Shown piece after piece: positions 17,108 to 26,101 of a stretch of 64,000 nt of DNA. Position 1 is the stretch's first letter. The number at the start of each line of letters is the position of its first letter. The notes beneath the pieces are model-generated. The model was not told the DNA's origin, did no database searches, and saw only the letters and a program-made list of their open reading frames with translations. The translations under genes were made by a program, and so were the position numbers. The DNA comes from JAKPAM01 sp047601745 (GTDB lineage Bacteria > Pseudomonadota > Gammaproteobacteria > Burkholderiales > Burkholderiaceae_E), in assembly GCA_047601745.1 (NCBI GenBank), contig JASGIS010000001.1:5766001-5830000 (forward strand), read 5' to 3'.

Positions 17108-18808
17108 TCATGCGCCGCCGGGCTCGCGGGCGGCCCGACCGACGAAGATCGACAGATCCGGCGGAACGTCGCCGGTATCCAGCGATTCGTAGAATTGCGG
17201 CACGACGCCGCAAGCCGCGAACCGCCACCCTTGCGTACCGTCCCGCATCCACCGGAACAGGCTCTGCATCTGGACCCGCTGCGCCTCGACGCCCGATACC
17301 TCGACGATCTCGGTAATGCGCCGGCTGCCGTCGGCGAGCCTCGCCTGGTGGATGATCACGTCGACTGCCGACGCGACCTGATCGCGGATCGCGGCGACCG
17401 GCAGATCGACGCCGGACATCAGGACCAGCGTCTCCAGGCGCGCGATCACGTCACGCGGACTGTTCGCATGCAGCGTCGTCAGCGACCCGTCGTGCCCGGT
17501 GTTCATCGCCTGCAGCATGTCGAGCGCCTCGCCGCCGCGGCACTCGCCGACGACGATGCGGTCGGGCCGCATCCGCAGCGCGTTGCGCACCAGATCCCGG
17601 ATCGTCACCGCGCCGCGCCCTTCGGCATTGGCGGGCCGCGATTCGAGGCTGACCAGGTTCTCGTGATCGAGCCGCAACTCGGCCGCGTCCTCGATGGTGA
17701 CGACGCGCTCGGCCGGCGGGATCAGATTCGAGACGACGTTCAGCAAGGTGGTCTTGCCCGAGCCCGTGCCTCCCGAGATGACGATGTTCTTGCGGTGCCT
17801 GACGCAGACTTCGATGAAGCGGATCATCTCGGGGCTGGCCGTGCCCAGCCGGACCAGATCGTTCGGACGCAGCAGGCGGCGATTGAAGCGGCGGATCGTG
17901 ATCGACGGTCCCTTGAGCGCCAGCGGCGGGACGATCGCGTTGACGCGTGAGCCGTCGGGCAGACGCGCGTCGACCATCGGCGAGGCCTCGTCGATCCGCC
18001 GACCGAGCGGTGAAACGATCCGATCGATGACCGCGCGGATCGCATCGTCGCTGGTGAACGACGCGGCGCTGCGCTCGAGCTTGCCGCGCCGCTCGACGAA
18101 GATCTCCTGCGCGCCGTTGACCATGACCTCGCTGACCTCGGCGTCGGCCATCAGCCGCTCCAAGGGCCCGAGCCCGATCGCTTCGTCCAGGACCTCTTCG
18201 ATCAACGGCTCGACGCTCGTGGCATCGGGCAGGTCGGATTCCTCGGCCAGCAGCTCGACGAGCAAGGCCCGGGTCTCGGCGCGCAACTGCGACTGCGTCA
18301 ATTGCCGGACGTCCTTGCGACGCAGATCGATCGCATGCAGCAGCTTGCGATGCATGGTCCGGCGCCATTCGATCGAAGAACGTTCGAGCGGTCCGCGGCC
18401 GGCGTCCTGGGAACCTCCGGTCGATCCGGCCGACGAGACCTCGTCGACCGCCGCACCGAACGGAGCACCGGCTTCGGCTGCCGTCGTCGCGCCGCCCGGA
18501 TCCGTCGCCGATTCGCGCAGGTTGGCCTCGAGATGCAGCTTGAAGCCGGCGATGGCGATCTCGTCGGAGTGATCCAGGGGACCGTACTCGACGATCCGCT
18601 CACCGTTGACCCAGGTCCCCAGGATGCTGCCGCCGTCGATCAGCTTGTACCCGCGATCCTGGCGGACGATCCGCGCATGGACGCGGGCCACTCGCCAACT
18701 GGGCAGCACGATCTCGTTGCCGCGGCGTCGACCGATTCGGCAGGGGAACGTATCCACCTGGACGAGCAGCGGCCGCGAGTCTTCGGATTCGATGGAAAGC
18801 GTCAGCAT
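17108..18808 (-). CDS. tadA: FHA-domain-fused Tad secretion ATPase TadA/CpaF
   Basis: Hexameric ATPase that powers Flp pilus assembly. Residues 1-100 form an FHA domain (CRIGRRRGNEIVLPSWRVARVHARI), expected to bind phosphothreonine; after a linker comes the CpaF ATPase with Walker A (GGTGSGKTT), the Asp box (IEDAAEL) and Walker B/His box (VVGECRGGEALDMLQAMNTGHDG, TLHANS). ATG 18808 (MLTLSIES) is preferred; a TTG at 18814 would add two residues. No TadZ/CpaE gene is seen in the locus, and the FHA domain may take over localisation or regulation, which is an inference. Confidence 0.9.
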   Translation of the reverse strand: MLTLSIESEDSRPLLVQVDTFPCRIGRRRGNEIVLPSWRVARVHARIVRQDRGYKLIDGGSILGTWVNGERIVEYGPLDHSDEIAIAGFKLHLEANLRESATDPGGATTAAEAGAPFGAAVDEVSSAGSTGGSQDAGRGPLERSSIEWRRTMHRKLLHAIDLRRKDVRQLTQSQLRAETRALLVELLAEESDLPDATSVEPLIEEVLDEAIGLGPLERLMADAEVSEVMVNGAQEIFVERRGKLERSAASFTSDDAIRAVIDRIVSPLGRRIDEASPMVDARLPDGSRVNAIVPPLALKGPSITIRRFNRRLLRPNDLVRLGTASPEMIRFIEVCVRHRKNIVISGGTGSGKTTLLNVVSNLIPPAERVVTIEDAAELRLDHENLVSLESRPANAEGRGAVTIRDLVRNALRMRPDRIVVGECRGGEALDMLQAMNTGHDGSLTTLHANSPRDVIARLETLVLMSGVDLPVAAIRDQVASAVDVIIHQARLADGSRRITEIVEVSGVEAQRVQMQSLFRWMRDGTQGWRFAACGVVPQFYESLDTGDVPPDLSIFVGRAAREPGGA

Positions 18809-18856
18809 GGTCAACGATCGGATGGGTGCGCCTGGCGACGGGAATCGGCCGACTGA

Positions 18857-20248
18857 TCAATCGATCGTCCGGATCCGCTGCTGCTCGCTGCGGCCACGTT
18901 CGAGCAGCTCGAAAGCGGGCTGCTGGAAAACGTCCGGAGCGTCCGCCGCAGGCCCCGGTTCGACGAAACGCGGCGTGATGAAGACGACCAGATCCGACTG
19001 CCGGTCCCGGAACAATCGCGAACGAAACAGTTTTCCGAGGATCGGCAATTGCCCCAATCCGGCGACCCGGTCGACGGAACTGGAGGTCTCGTCGGTGACC
19101 AGCCCCGCGATGACGAGCGTCTCGTTCTCGCGCAGGTTGACCTCGGTTTCGGCGCGGCGCTTGGTCAGTGCCGGCACGTCGCGCACGGTGACTTCCCCGT
19201 TGATCGACGAGATCTCGGTCGCGATGTTGGCCGAGATGATCCCGGACTCGCTGGCGACCGGACTGATCTCGAACTTGACGCCGTATTCCTTGTAGCTGAC
19301 CGACATCGCGCCCAGGCTGCTCGACTGGGGAACCGGCAGCTCTCCGCCGGCGACGAAGCGCGCGTTGCCGCCGCTGCGGCATGACAGCCTGGGCTCGGCG
19401 AGCACGACCGCGTCACCGTTCTGGACGAGCAGGTTGATCATCGAACTGATCGAACTGGCGATGCCGAACGTCGATGCGAGCCCCGACCGGGCCCTGACCG
19501 CCAGCCCGTCGACGCTCGCGGCGACTCCGCCGGGCTTGAACGCGTCGCTGCGCTTCAGATCGCCGAGGATGCCGAACGTCGGCCCCTGCATCCTGTCGTC
19601 CCACTTGATGCCGATGTTCTGCATCAGCTCGCGACGGATCTCGACCATCCGCACGTCCATCGCGATCATCCGCTCCAGTCCGACCCGGCTGACCAGGTTG
19701 ACGATCTGCGGATACCGCTTGGCGACCTCGCCGAGTCGCTGGTTCTGCTCCTCGCTCAAGTTGCTGCCTTCGACGATGACCTTGTCGCCGACGATGCGCG
19801 TGCGCACGTTGCCGTCGCTGCCGACCATCGCGCGGATCTCGGTCTGCAACCGGTTGGCGTCGGCCGTGACCACGTTGATCACATAGTGCTTCTGCCGACC
19901 GTTGCGATCCCACAGATGCAAGGTGCTCTGGCCGGGATTCTCCGGAATCACCAGCACCTGCCGGTCGTCGAGCGCCGTGGCCTGCAGCACGCGCCCGTTG
20001 CCGACCGCGATGCGCTTGATGCGCGCATCGTTGAGCACGTGCGCCTGGCCGACGTACAAGTGGATCGATTCGACGTCGGACGATCCGAAAGACGGCGACG
20101 CCGGCGACGGATCGGCCGACGAACCCTCCCTGCTGCCGGCGGCGATGGCCGGCAAACGCTGCGCGGGCGCGTCGGTGGAAACGGCGGCGGCCAGCGCGAC
20201 GATCAGCGAGGCGACGCGAAGAACCGAAGATGCGGAAGATGTTTTCAT
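18857..20248 (-). CDS. cpaC: Tad outer-membrane secretin CpaC/RcpA
   Basis: Forms the outer-membrane pore for the pilus. A signal peptide (SVLRVASLIVALAAAVSTDAPAQ) is followed by the N-terminal secretin domain (IHLYVGQAHVLN, RIAVGNGRVLQA), a BON-like segment and the secretin core (EPRLSCRSGGNARFVAGGELPVP; NLRENETLVIAGLV; LGQLPILGKLFRS; LVVFITPRFVEP). 463 residues. ATG 20248 leaves 13 bp after cpaB; ATG 20272 would overlap cpaB and is the alternative. Confidence 0.92.
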   Translation of the reverse strand: MKTSSASSVLRVASLIVALAAAVSTDAPAQRLPAIAAGSREGSSADPSPASPSFGSSDVESIHLYVGQAHVLNDARIKRIAVGNGRVLQATALDDRQVLVIPENPGQSTLHLWDRNGRQKHYVINVVTADANRLQTEIRAMVGSDGNVRTRIVGDKVIVEGSNLSEEQNQRLGEVAKRYPQIVNLVSRVGLERMIAMDVRMVEIRRELMQNIGIKWDDRMQGPTFGILGDLKRSDAFKPGGVAASVDGLAVRARSGLASTFGIASSISSMINLLVQNGDAVVLAEPRLSCRSGGNARFVAGGELPVPQSSSLGAMSVSYKEYGVKFEISPVASESGIISANIATEISSINGEVTVRDVPALTKRRAETEVNLRENETLVIAGLVTDETSSSVDRVAGLGQLPILGKLFRSRLFRDRQSDLVVFITPRFVEPGPAADAPDVFQQPAFELLERGRSEQQRIRTID

Positions 20249-20261
20249 CGCACGAAAGTCG

Positions 20262-21392
20262 TCATTGACCATTGATTCGAGGCGCCGCCCCGACCGGGGC
20301 CGGAGCCGGAGCCGGTGCTGGTGCTGGTGTCGGTGCCGAAGTGGAAATGGAAGTGGATGCGTTCGCGGCCGGCGTGCCGCGAGAAGGCCGGGGCGCCGCC
20401 ATTGCCGGCAGACTCGCCAGACCGGCATTCATCGCGCCCGCGGCCGATCCGATCTGCTGCAGCAGCGCCGTCGCGGCGGCAGCACTGCTGGTGTCGGCAC
20501 CCGCGGCGACGTTGCCCGCGGCGTTCATCGCCATCGGCCGCAACGGCCCCTGGCCGCCGACGATCAGTTCCAGCGACGGCGTGCTGCGACGTGCGGCTTC
20601 GGCCGGCAAACCGAGCAGGTCATTGATGTCGAGCGACTTCTGCGCAACGACGGCCCGGTCGTCGCGGTTGCGCAGCGTCGCCGTGAGCCGCCCCGAGCGT
20701 TGCGCGACGATCAGCTTCTGCGCCTGTTCGGGCGTCGCTTCGACGGTGATGGCGGTGAACACGCGCGGCCGGGCGCCGTCTTCCATCTGCTGCCGGACCT
20801 GGCGCCCGGTCGCGAGAACCAGCAGGTCCTGCATCAGCAGCCTGGTGATCTCGGTCGGCATCGCCCCCGACGTACCCTTCGGTTGCGGGCGGGCGGTCAG
20901 TTGCAGATCGATCCGATCGCCCGGTTGCAACATGCCCGACATCGAGTTGATTTCGTCGACCGCGATCGTCAGCGCGCGAATGCCGTTGCGAACCTTGGTC
21001 GAGAACGCGCTCGAATCGAGCCCCTCGACTCCGTGCGCGATCAGCGGTTCGCCGGCATTCAACGGCATGCTCAACCGGGCGCCGACGTACGCGTCGAAGC
21101 GATCGGGCCGCACCAGCGCGGAACTGGCGAACTCCTTGGGGATGCGGCGCACCGCCATCGTTTCGGGGCCGACGAACTCGCCGCGCAGCAGATCGTGCTT
21201 GGCGACGATGACGTCGATCTCCTCGCGCTGCGGATGGAGCCGCTCGCGCTCGATCGCCACCTGTTCGGCGATGTAGTTGCGGGTACCGATCGCCGCGATC
21301 GCACCGATCGTCAATGCCGCGACCAGCAGCAGGATCCCCCTGCGCTGCTGGATCCAGGACACCGCCTTGTACCGTGCCGTCACCGATTCCAT
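20262..21392 (-). CDS. cpaB: Tad pilus assembly protein CpaB/RcpC
   Basis: Periplasmic, inner-membrane-anchored partner of the secretin. One N-terminal helix (ILLLVAALTIGAIAAIG) precedes an SAF domain (IDVIVAKHDLLRGEFVGPETMAVRRIP) and the RcpC-type domain (GIRALTIAVDEINSMSGMLQPGDRIDL). The C terminus is low-complexity: Ser/Thr/Pro/Ala-rich, ending in alternating Ala-Pro. 376 residues with start ATG 21392. The preceding 165 bp hold the orphan structured RNA, which separates cpaB from the upstream pilin genes and may alter their co-expression. Confidence 0.9.
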   Translation of the reverse strand: MESVTARYKAVSWIQQRRGILLLVAALTIGAIAAIGTRNYIAEQVAIERERLHPQREEIDVIVAKHDLLRGEFVGPETMAVRRIPKEFASSALVRPDRFDAYVGARLSMPLNAGEPLIAHGVEGLDSSAFSTKVRNGIRALTIAVDEINSMSGMLQPGDRIDLQLTARPQPKGTSGAMPTEITRLLMQDLLVLATGRQVRQQMEDGARPRVFTAITVEATPEQAQKLIVAQRSGRLTATLRNRDDRAVVAQKSLDINDLLGLPAEAARRSTPSLELIVGGQGPLRPMAMNAAGNVAAGADTSSAAAATALLQQIGSAAGAMNAGLASLPAMAAPRPSRGTPAANASTSISTSAPTPAPAPAPAPAPVGAAPRINGQ

Positions 21393-21432
21393 CACGCGTT
21401 TCTCCCAGATTCGTCTCGTCCCGACACCCGGC

Positions 21433-21540
21433 GGTGAGTCACTCCCGCCTGAAGGCGGGAGCTTCCTCGCCACGAGCCGGGGGCACCTTCGGTGCCAGAA
21501 CGGGCTTGCCTCGCTTGACCTCGCCCTAAAGGACGAGGTT
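21433..21540 (-). ncRNA. Orphan IS200/IS605 right-end (omega-RNA-like) hairpin cluster
   Basis: On the minus strand three hairpins follow in order: CCTCGTCC-TTTA-GGGCGAGG (one G-U), GGCACC-GAA-GGTGCC, and CTCCCGCC-TTCA-GGCGGGAG, then GTGACTCAC. The first and last resemble right ends of tnpB-bearing IS200/IS605 elements, where the transcript gives the TnpB guide scaffold. No tnpA or tnpB remains here. Alternatives are a REP-like repeat or an attenuator between pilin and assembly genes. The identification is by remembered resemblance and needs a search. Confidence 0.5.
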
Positions 21541-21557
21541 TGCGCTTTGGCCCGTGG

Positions 21558-21776
21558 TCAAGGCCGTGAAATCGCATAGCTGAACCGCTGGTATTGCTCG
21601 CCGATGGCCGCCATCAGCCGATCGAGCGGACTGTCTTCACCGACCATCAGCACGATCGACAACAGCGCGACCGCGATCAGGTATTCGACCGACGCCTGCC
21701 CCGCCGATCGACCGGCCGACGCACCGAGGCGTTCCGATGAATGCCTCGCGCCGCATTCGACGTCGACCGCGCTCAT
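21558..21776 (-). CDS. Small Flp/TadF-like prepilin
   Basis: A 72-residue prepilin. A 26-residue leader ends in Gly26, followed by QASVEYLIAVALLSIVLM, which fits the Flp processing motif G|XXXXEY (Glu31 at +5, Tyr32 at +6), then a short soluble tail ending YAISRP. It could be a second major pilin or a minor one. ATG 21776 overlaps the upstream gene stop (ATGA). The omega-RNA-like element begins just after its stop. Confidence 0.75.
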   Translation of the reverse strand: MSAVDVECGARHSSERLGASAGRSAGQASVEYLIAVALLSIVLMVGEDSPLDRLMAAIGEQYQRFSYAISRP

Positions 21777-22480
21777 CGCTTCGCCTCGATCAGGTGCATG
21801 ACGATGCCCAGCCGCGCGCCTCGCGCGTCCATCGTCACCATCAACTCGTCTCCACCGCGCAGGAACGCCGCGGCCCGGGCGTCACGAACGTGCGCCGGCA
21901 AGGCCAACGCATCGCTCTGCCGGAATCCCTGGGCCTCGATCGACGCGACCAGCCTCGACCACAGCGCCGCCAGCGGTCCATCGTGCGTCGCGACCAGGGT
22001 CGCGGCCACGCGATCGCCGTCGATGCTCGACAGCGTGCGCAAGGTCGATGCCCCGGGCGGCAGGATTGCGCGCAGGCGCTGCTCGGCCGTATCCGCCTTC
22101 CCGGCCAGAGGACCGCTGTCGGCAGCCCAGACGCTCAGCAGGCCGTGGCTGCCGCCTCCCCGCCGCCCCTGGATCTGCAGCGTGACGGTCGATGCCCCGT
22201 CGCGGCGCGACAAGGTCCGCCACTTTCCGCTCGTGCCCTCGACGACCTCGAAGCGGCTGTCCTGCCGCCATTGCCGGCGCGTCTCGTCGATCGCGCGGTC
22301 GACGTCCAACGCCGAATCGAAGCGCGAGATCGTCACGGTCCGGCCGGCGATCCGGCCGGCCGGCAGCAGGGTTTCGCTGCGTGCCTCGAACGGCAATGGC
22401 GGTCTGACCGGCTGTGCGATCACCGCCGACGCCCAGCAACTGAACGTGATCGCCAGCAGGCGGGTCAGCGGGCCGCTCAT
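21773..22480 (-). CDS. Exported protein of the Tad locus, unknown function
   Basis: 235 residues with an N-terminal signal peptide (RLLAITFSCWASAVIAQP) and no family I recognise. The mature part is basic-acidic mixed, has no cysteines after the signal region, and no further membrane helix. Its start ATG overlaps the upstream tadE-like stop by 4 nt and its own stop overlaps the small pilin start, so it is embedded in the pilus operon and probably acts in the periplasm during pilin handling. That role is inferred only from position. Confidence 0.7.
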   Translation of the reverse strand: MSGPLTRLLAITFSCWASAVIAQPVRPPLPFEARSETLLPAGRIAGRTVTISRFDSALDVDRAIDETRRQWRQDSRFEVVEGTSGKWRTLSRRDGASTVTLQIQGRRGGGSHGLLSVWAADSGPLAGKADTAEQRLRAILPPGASTLRTLSSIDGDRVAATLVATHDGPLAALWSRLVASIEAQGFRQSDALALPAHVRDARAAAFLRGGDELMVTMDARGARLGIVMHLIEAKR

Positions 22481-23352
22481 TGCCCGATCCTGTCGGCAGG
22501 CACGAGGTCGACGTCGACCTCGTGATAACGGAACTCGCCGCCGCGGTCCTCGAGTTGAGCGAGCGTCATCAGCGCGATGAAGAGCCGGACCGGCAGGTAA
22601 GCGACATCGATCGCCCCTTCGATCAAGCCGTTGAGCCGGCTGCCCTGCGCGACGCGGGATTCGACCGAATGCGGGTCTTCGCCGTACGGCCCCGACGCAT
22701 TCCACGCATCGACGGCGATCGCGGTGCGCGCGCGAGGCCGGATCCGCAGATTGTCGAGCTGCGTCAGAAAGCTGTCGGCACCGCCGCGCGCAGAAAGATC
22801 GGCCTGGACCGTCGCCTCGAACAGACCGCCGCGGGTCCGCAGGCCGAACCGCTCGCCGGGGTCGCCCAACAGCGCCACCGCACGCTGGGTGGTACCCGAG
22901 GCCGTCGATTCGCCGTACCGGATGCCGCCGACCAGTTCGCCGGCGGACAGGGTCGCGTGCACGTCGTCGAAGCGCTCGAGCAGACTGCGGCCGCTGCGGT
23001 CGACCCAGAGCGGATGACGCTGATCGGGCGAATCGGCTTGGGTCAGCCGGGCGTTCGTCCGCAACGGCAGGCCCGGATGCCCGAAATGGCGCTGCCGGAT
23101 CTCGTCGAGCAAGCTCGGATCGTTCTGCTCGCATGCGTCGATACGGACCGTGCACTCGAACGCGAGCGTCCGCGACGCGGCGATCGTCGCCTGCTGGACC
23201 GACTGGAACTTGCCCAGCAGCACGATCAGCAGTACGAAAGGAATGACGACGATGCAGGCGACCAGCGTCTCGGCCAGTGCCTGGCCGGACTGCCGGCGGC
23301 GATGCGCCGATTCGGGCAGCCGACCGCATCGGACGTGCTTAGCGATCGACAT
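22477..23352 (-). CDS. TadE-like pseudopilin
   Basis: 291 residues. The leader ends at Gly23, followed by QALAETLVACIVVIPFVLLIVLL, with Glu at +5, matching TadE/TadF pseudopilin processing by the prepilin peptidase. The large C-terminal domain (about 250 residues) is periplasmic and unrecognised. Start MSIAKHVRC at 23352 overlaps the upstream TadG-like gene by 14 nt. Confidence 0.75.
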   Translation of the reverse strand: MSIAKHVRCGRLPESAHRRRQSGQALAETLVACIVVIPFVLLIVLLGKFQSVQQATIAASRTLAFECTVRIDACEQNDPSLLDEIRQRHFGHPGLPLRTNARLTQADSPDQRHPLWVDRSGRSLLERFDDVHATLSAGELVGGIRYGESTASGTTQRAVALLGDPGERFGLRTRGGLFEATVQADLSARGGADSFLTQLDNLRIRPRARTAIAVDAWNASGPYGEDPHSVESRVAQGSRLNGLIEGAIDVAYLPVRLFIALMTLAQLEDRGGEFRYHEVDVDLVPADRIGQ

Positions 23353-24676
23353 GGTCTTCGGCCTCCCTGCGCTCGGCTTCGGTGGGTTCGCGCAGCCGCG
23401 CCTGCCAGTACGGGCTGTACAGGCTCGCGTATTCGACCCGGGCCGGCGCATCCGCCGGTCGACGGAAATAGACGTCGGCGACGGCGAGCGCCGAGATGTA
23501 GCGGTTGTGCAGGTCCTCGCTCAGTTGCAGCCGGCCGGTACCGACGCCGACCGTGCTGCCCGTGCGCGCCGCCGAGCCGGGCGCGTGGACGATGACGGCG
23601 ATCCGCGAGGTGGGAAAGCGCGGGTTGTCCAACGACTCGTAGTTCAGGTCGCGGACGCGGCTGATGCCGTTGTAGCCGCCGATCGAGATGATGTCGTCTT
23701 CGGCCTCTTCGAGCGCGCTCTCGTTGTCTTCGACGTCGCCCGGATTCGATTCGATCTCGCCGGTGTTCTGCATCGACGCCTCGGCCGCTCCCCAGCCGAT
23801 CGCGATCATCTCGTGCTGCCTGCAGCGGCCGCCCCTGCGGCGCCAGTCGTGTATCGACAAGGTATCGGCAGCTTCCCAGCGTTCGAGATCGGGCGCCATC
23901 GCCGTCCCGCCGCGCTTGCGGATCCACTGGACCCATTGCTGCCAGGAGCTGCCGAAGCAGCTGCTCGGCAACGGCAGCGGCAGATCCGCGCGCCGATCGG
24001 TGACGAACGGATCGAGCGAATCGACGACCAGCCCCAGCAGCCGACGACGGTCGTCGTCCGACTCGTAACGCCGCGTCAACTGCGCGTAAGCCGAATCGTC
24101 GGTCAACACGTGCCCGAAGAACGCGTTGTCGTTGGCCCGGGCGACCTGGTTCGCGACGGCGGACACGCCCCAGGAACTGCCGGCCAGGTACATCAACTGC
24201 TGGCTTTCGGCGAGCAGATTCTTGTATCCGACCGTGTCGGCGCCACGCAGCCAGATCTCAAGCGTCGCCGTCCACTCGGTCAGTTCCCGGATCCAGCCGA
24301 TGACGGTCTGGATGGCCTCGATGGCCGGCGCCAGCGCCGGCAGGATGACCTCGACGACCGTCGTCACGTTGTCGACGAAGGTCTCGAAGTACTTGACCCA
24401 CGAGACCAACGTGACGGCCTGCGCGATCGCGACCTCCTGGACGATGATCGCCCGGTTGGAATAAGCGTGGTAGTTCATCGTGCGAGCCCGCCAGACGGCC
24501 GCGCTGTACGCGGCGGCATCCGCCGCATTGACCACGCGCTGCTTGGTCGCCGACACCTGCCCGGCGCTGAACATGAACATCAGCCCGAGACTGCCGGCGA
24601 ACAGCAGCACGAGGGCCAGTACCAGTGCCTGGCCCCGGTGCCGCCGGGCCGACGATAAGCGCGGGATCGGATGCAT
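23339..24676 (-). CDS. TadG-like Flp pilus assembly membrane protein
   Basis: 445 residues beginning MHPIPRLSSARRHRGQALVLALVLLFAGSLG: a basic start, a single helix, then the Tad/TadG-like signature VSATKQRVVNAADAAAYSAAVWRARTMNYHAYSNRAII. The rest is a long periplasmic region with an acidic patch (EDNESALEEAEDD). TadG-like proteins act as anchors or minor pilins. It is the second gene of the operon, 34 bp after flp. Confidence 0.78.
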   Translation of the reverse strand: MHPIPRLSSARRHRGQALVLALVLLFAGSLGLMFMFSAGQVSATKQRVVNAADAAAYSAAVWRARTMNYHAYSNRAIIVQEVAIAQAVTLVSWVKYFETFVDNVTTVVEVILPALAPAIEAIQTVIGWIRELTEWTATLEIWLRGADTVGYKNLLAESQQLMYLAGSSWGVSAVANQVARANDNAFFGHVLTDDSAYAQLTRRYESDDDRRRLLGLVVDSLDPFVTDRRADLPLPLPSSCFGSSWQQWVQWIRKRGGTAMAPDLERWEAADTLSIHDWRRRGGRCRQHEMIAIGWGAAEASMQNTGEIESNPGDVEDNESALEEAEDDIISIGGYNGISRVRDLNYESLDNPRFPTSRIAVIVHAPGSAARTGSTVGVGTGRLQLSEDLHNRYISALAVADVYFRRPADAPARVEYASLYSPYWQARLREPTEAERREAEDHVDR

Positions 24677-24710
24677 GGCGGATGCGAGGTCGTCGTTGCC
24701 CGCAACCCGA

Positions 24711-25052
24711 TCAGTGGTTGCCTTCGTTGTAGTTTTCGAGCCCCTTGCGCTGGTTGGCCGCGGTCTGCGCATTGGTCGCGTTGGTCCGGGCGCTGGAGAT
24801 CGACGTCGACGCGTTCTGGCCGGACAGTTCCATGGCCAGCCCTGCCGTCTGGTTGCGAAGCGTCTGGCCGAACAATGTATAGACGCCGATCGCGGCCACG
24901 GCGATTAGCGCGACGATGATGATGTACTCGGTCATGCCCTGTCCGGCCTGCCGGGCGCGCGCCGGACGGGAACGCGATGCGATCGGGAAGCGGGAAGAAC
25001 GGGAAAAGCGGGAAAGACGGGAGAAGCGCGAGAAGCGGGTCGAGCGGGTCAT
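24711..25052 (-). CDS. flp: Flp major pilin with unusually long basic leader
   Basis: Type IVb prepilin of 113 residues. Cleavage motif: Gly37 | Gln-Gly-Met-Thr-Glu42-Tyr43, then the hydrophobic IIIVALIAVAAIGVYTLFG. The leader of 37 residues is far longer than usual and is made of Arg-Phe-Ser repeats encoded by 9-bp DNA repeats. The mature tail is Asn/Thr/Gln-rich. ATG 25052 follows AAGGAGG by 5 nt, the strongest ribosome-binding site in the locus, as expected for a major pilin at the head of the operon. Confidence 0.9.
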   Translation of the reverse strand: MTRSTRFSRFSRLSRFSRSSRFPIASRSRPARARQAGQGMTEYIIIVALIAVAAIGVYTLFGQTLRNQTAGLAMELSGQNASTSISSARTNATNAQTAANQRKGLENYNEGNH

Positions 25053-25726
25053 CTGAGCCTCCTTGGCTGGGCGGTTATCGACGTTCAACCATTGTCGAAG
25101 CGCGCCGGCACGCATTCAATTCGGCTCGAGAACCTAGCTGGAGGTCGCAGCAGGACGATTAGTGCATGGGCCGAAGCGAGCATCGCACCAGGACGAGCCG
25201 GTCGATGCGAGCCGGTCGATTCGCATGATCGATCCGTATGACCAATGACCGATGACCGGCGCCGAGGCATGCGAACCGGGCGCGGACCAGGCACCAGATC
25301 GAGGCGTTCGACCGATCGTCCGGACGGCCGTGCCGGCGCGAGGCCGACGAAGGCATCGCGAGCGCGGTCCGGGATAAGGAGATATAGCGGAGCGGGTCGG
25401 TGACCGAAGGCGTCGACGCCCGATATCGGGCATCGAGGTCCCGATCGTCACCACTCGGCTCGACGATGTGACGGCGCGTCAGCGCATCGGGTCGCCGGGG
25501 GCGGCACGGCCCGGGGGCTTCGTCGACGCCCCACACACGGCTTAGCGCTTAGCCGTGCAAGAATGTCGCTCCTGTCGCGACGGCAATACGAATGCAGGCC
25601 GTATTGTCAGAATCTTGCGGCCTACGAGTTTCACATGTCCTGCGATGGGGCTTATCATATCGACGGAGCCGGTTCACGACGGCTCAGACGACGGTTCAAC
25701 AAATAAGCCAGTTCAATCGCCCAGTC
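25053..25726. other. Gene-poor 674-bp region between flp and the H1-like gene
   Basis: Divergent upstream region for flp (minus) and the H1-like gene (plus). It holds the flp Shine-Dalgarno, many GATCG/CCGGTCGAT-type short repeats (about 25190-25240), and an inverted repeat CACGGCT-N8-AGCCGTG (25535-25556). The stretch 25610-25725 is less GC-rich and may hold the promoter of the rightward gene. No convincing frame, tRNA or sigma-54 site was found. Confidence 0.5.
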
Positions 25727-26101
25727 ATGCAATCAGCGGATCGGTTCGTGAAGACCGACCGCACAAACCGAACGAGCAAAACATTGCCGCGCACCGCCAA
25801 AACCCCCACCGCCGCCAAGACGGCCAAAGCCGCCAAAGTTCCCAAGGTTGCGAAGGTCGCGAAAGTCGCCAAGGTCTCGAAAACGGCCAAGACGGCCAAG
25901 AACGTCAAGACCCCCGTCAAGGCAGCGGTCCGCCCCGCGAAAGCCGCCAAATCGACGGCCAGCAACGAGTTGGTGCCTTTGCTGGTCTACCTGCCCCGTC
26001 GTGCGCGCGAGCGCCTCAACAAGCTCGTCCGGGATCTTCAACTGGCCAATCAGGCCGAAGCAATCACCAAGCTGGTCAACGACGCGACGAAGAAGGGCTG
26101 A
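25727..26101 (+). CDS. Histone-H1-like protein with C-terminal RHH-type domain
   Basis: 124 residues. Residues 10-80 are Lys/Ala/Thr/Val-rich with tandem AKVAKVAK and SKTAKTAK triplets, like the AlaLys-rich tails of bacterial H1-like proteins. The C-terminal 45 residues (ELVPLLVYLPRRARERLNKLVRDLQLANQAEAITKLVNDA) look like a ribbon-helix-helix or related DNA-binding fold. It is probably a nucleoid-associated or regulatory DNA-binding protein. ATG 25727 is used; the frame is open further upstream to 25592 but that part is not basic. No clear Shine-Dalgarno is visible. A terminator follows. Confidence 0.65.
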   Translation: MQSADRFVKTDRTNRTSKTLPRTAKTPTAAKTAKAAKVPKVAKVAKVAKVSKTAKTAKNVKTPVKAAVRPAKAAKSTASNELVPLLVYLPRRARERLNKLVRDLQLANQAEAITKLVNDATKKG

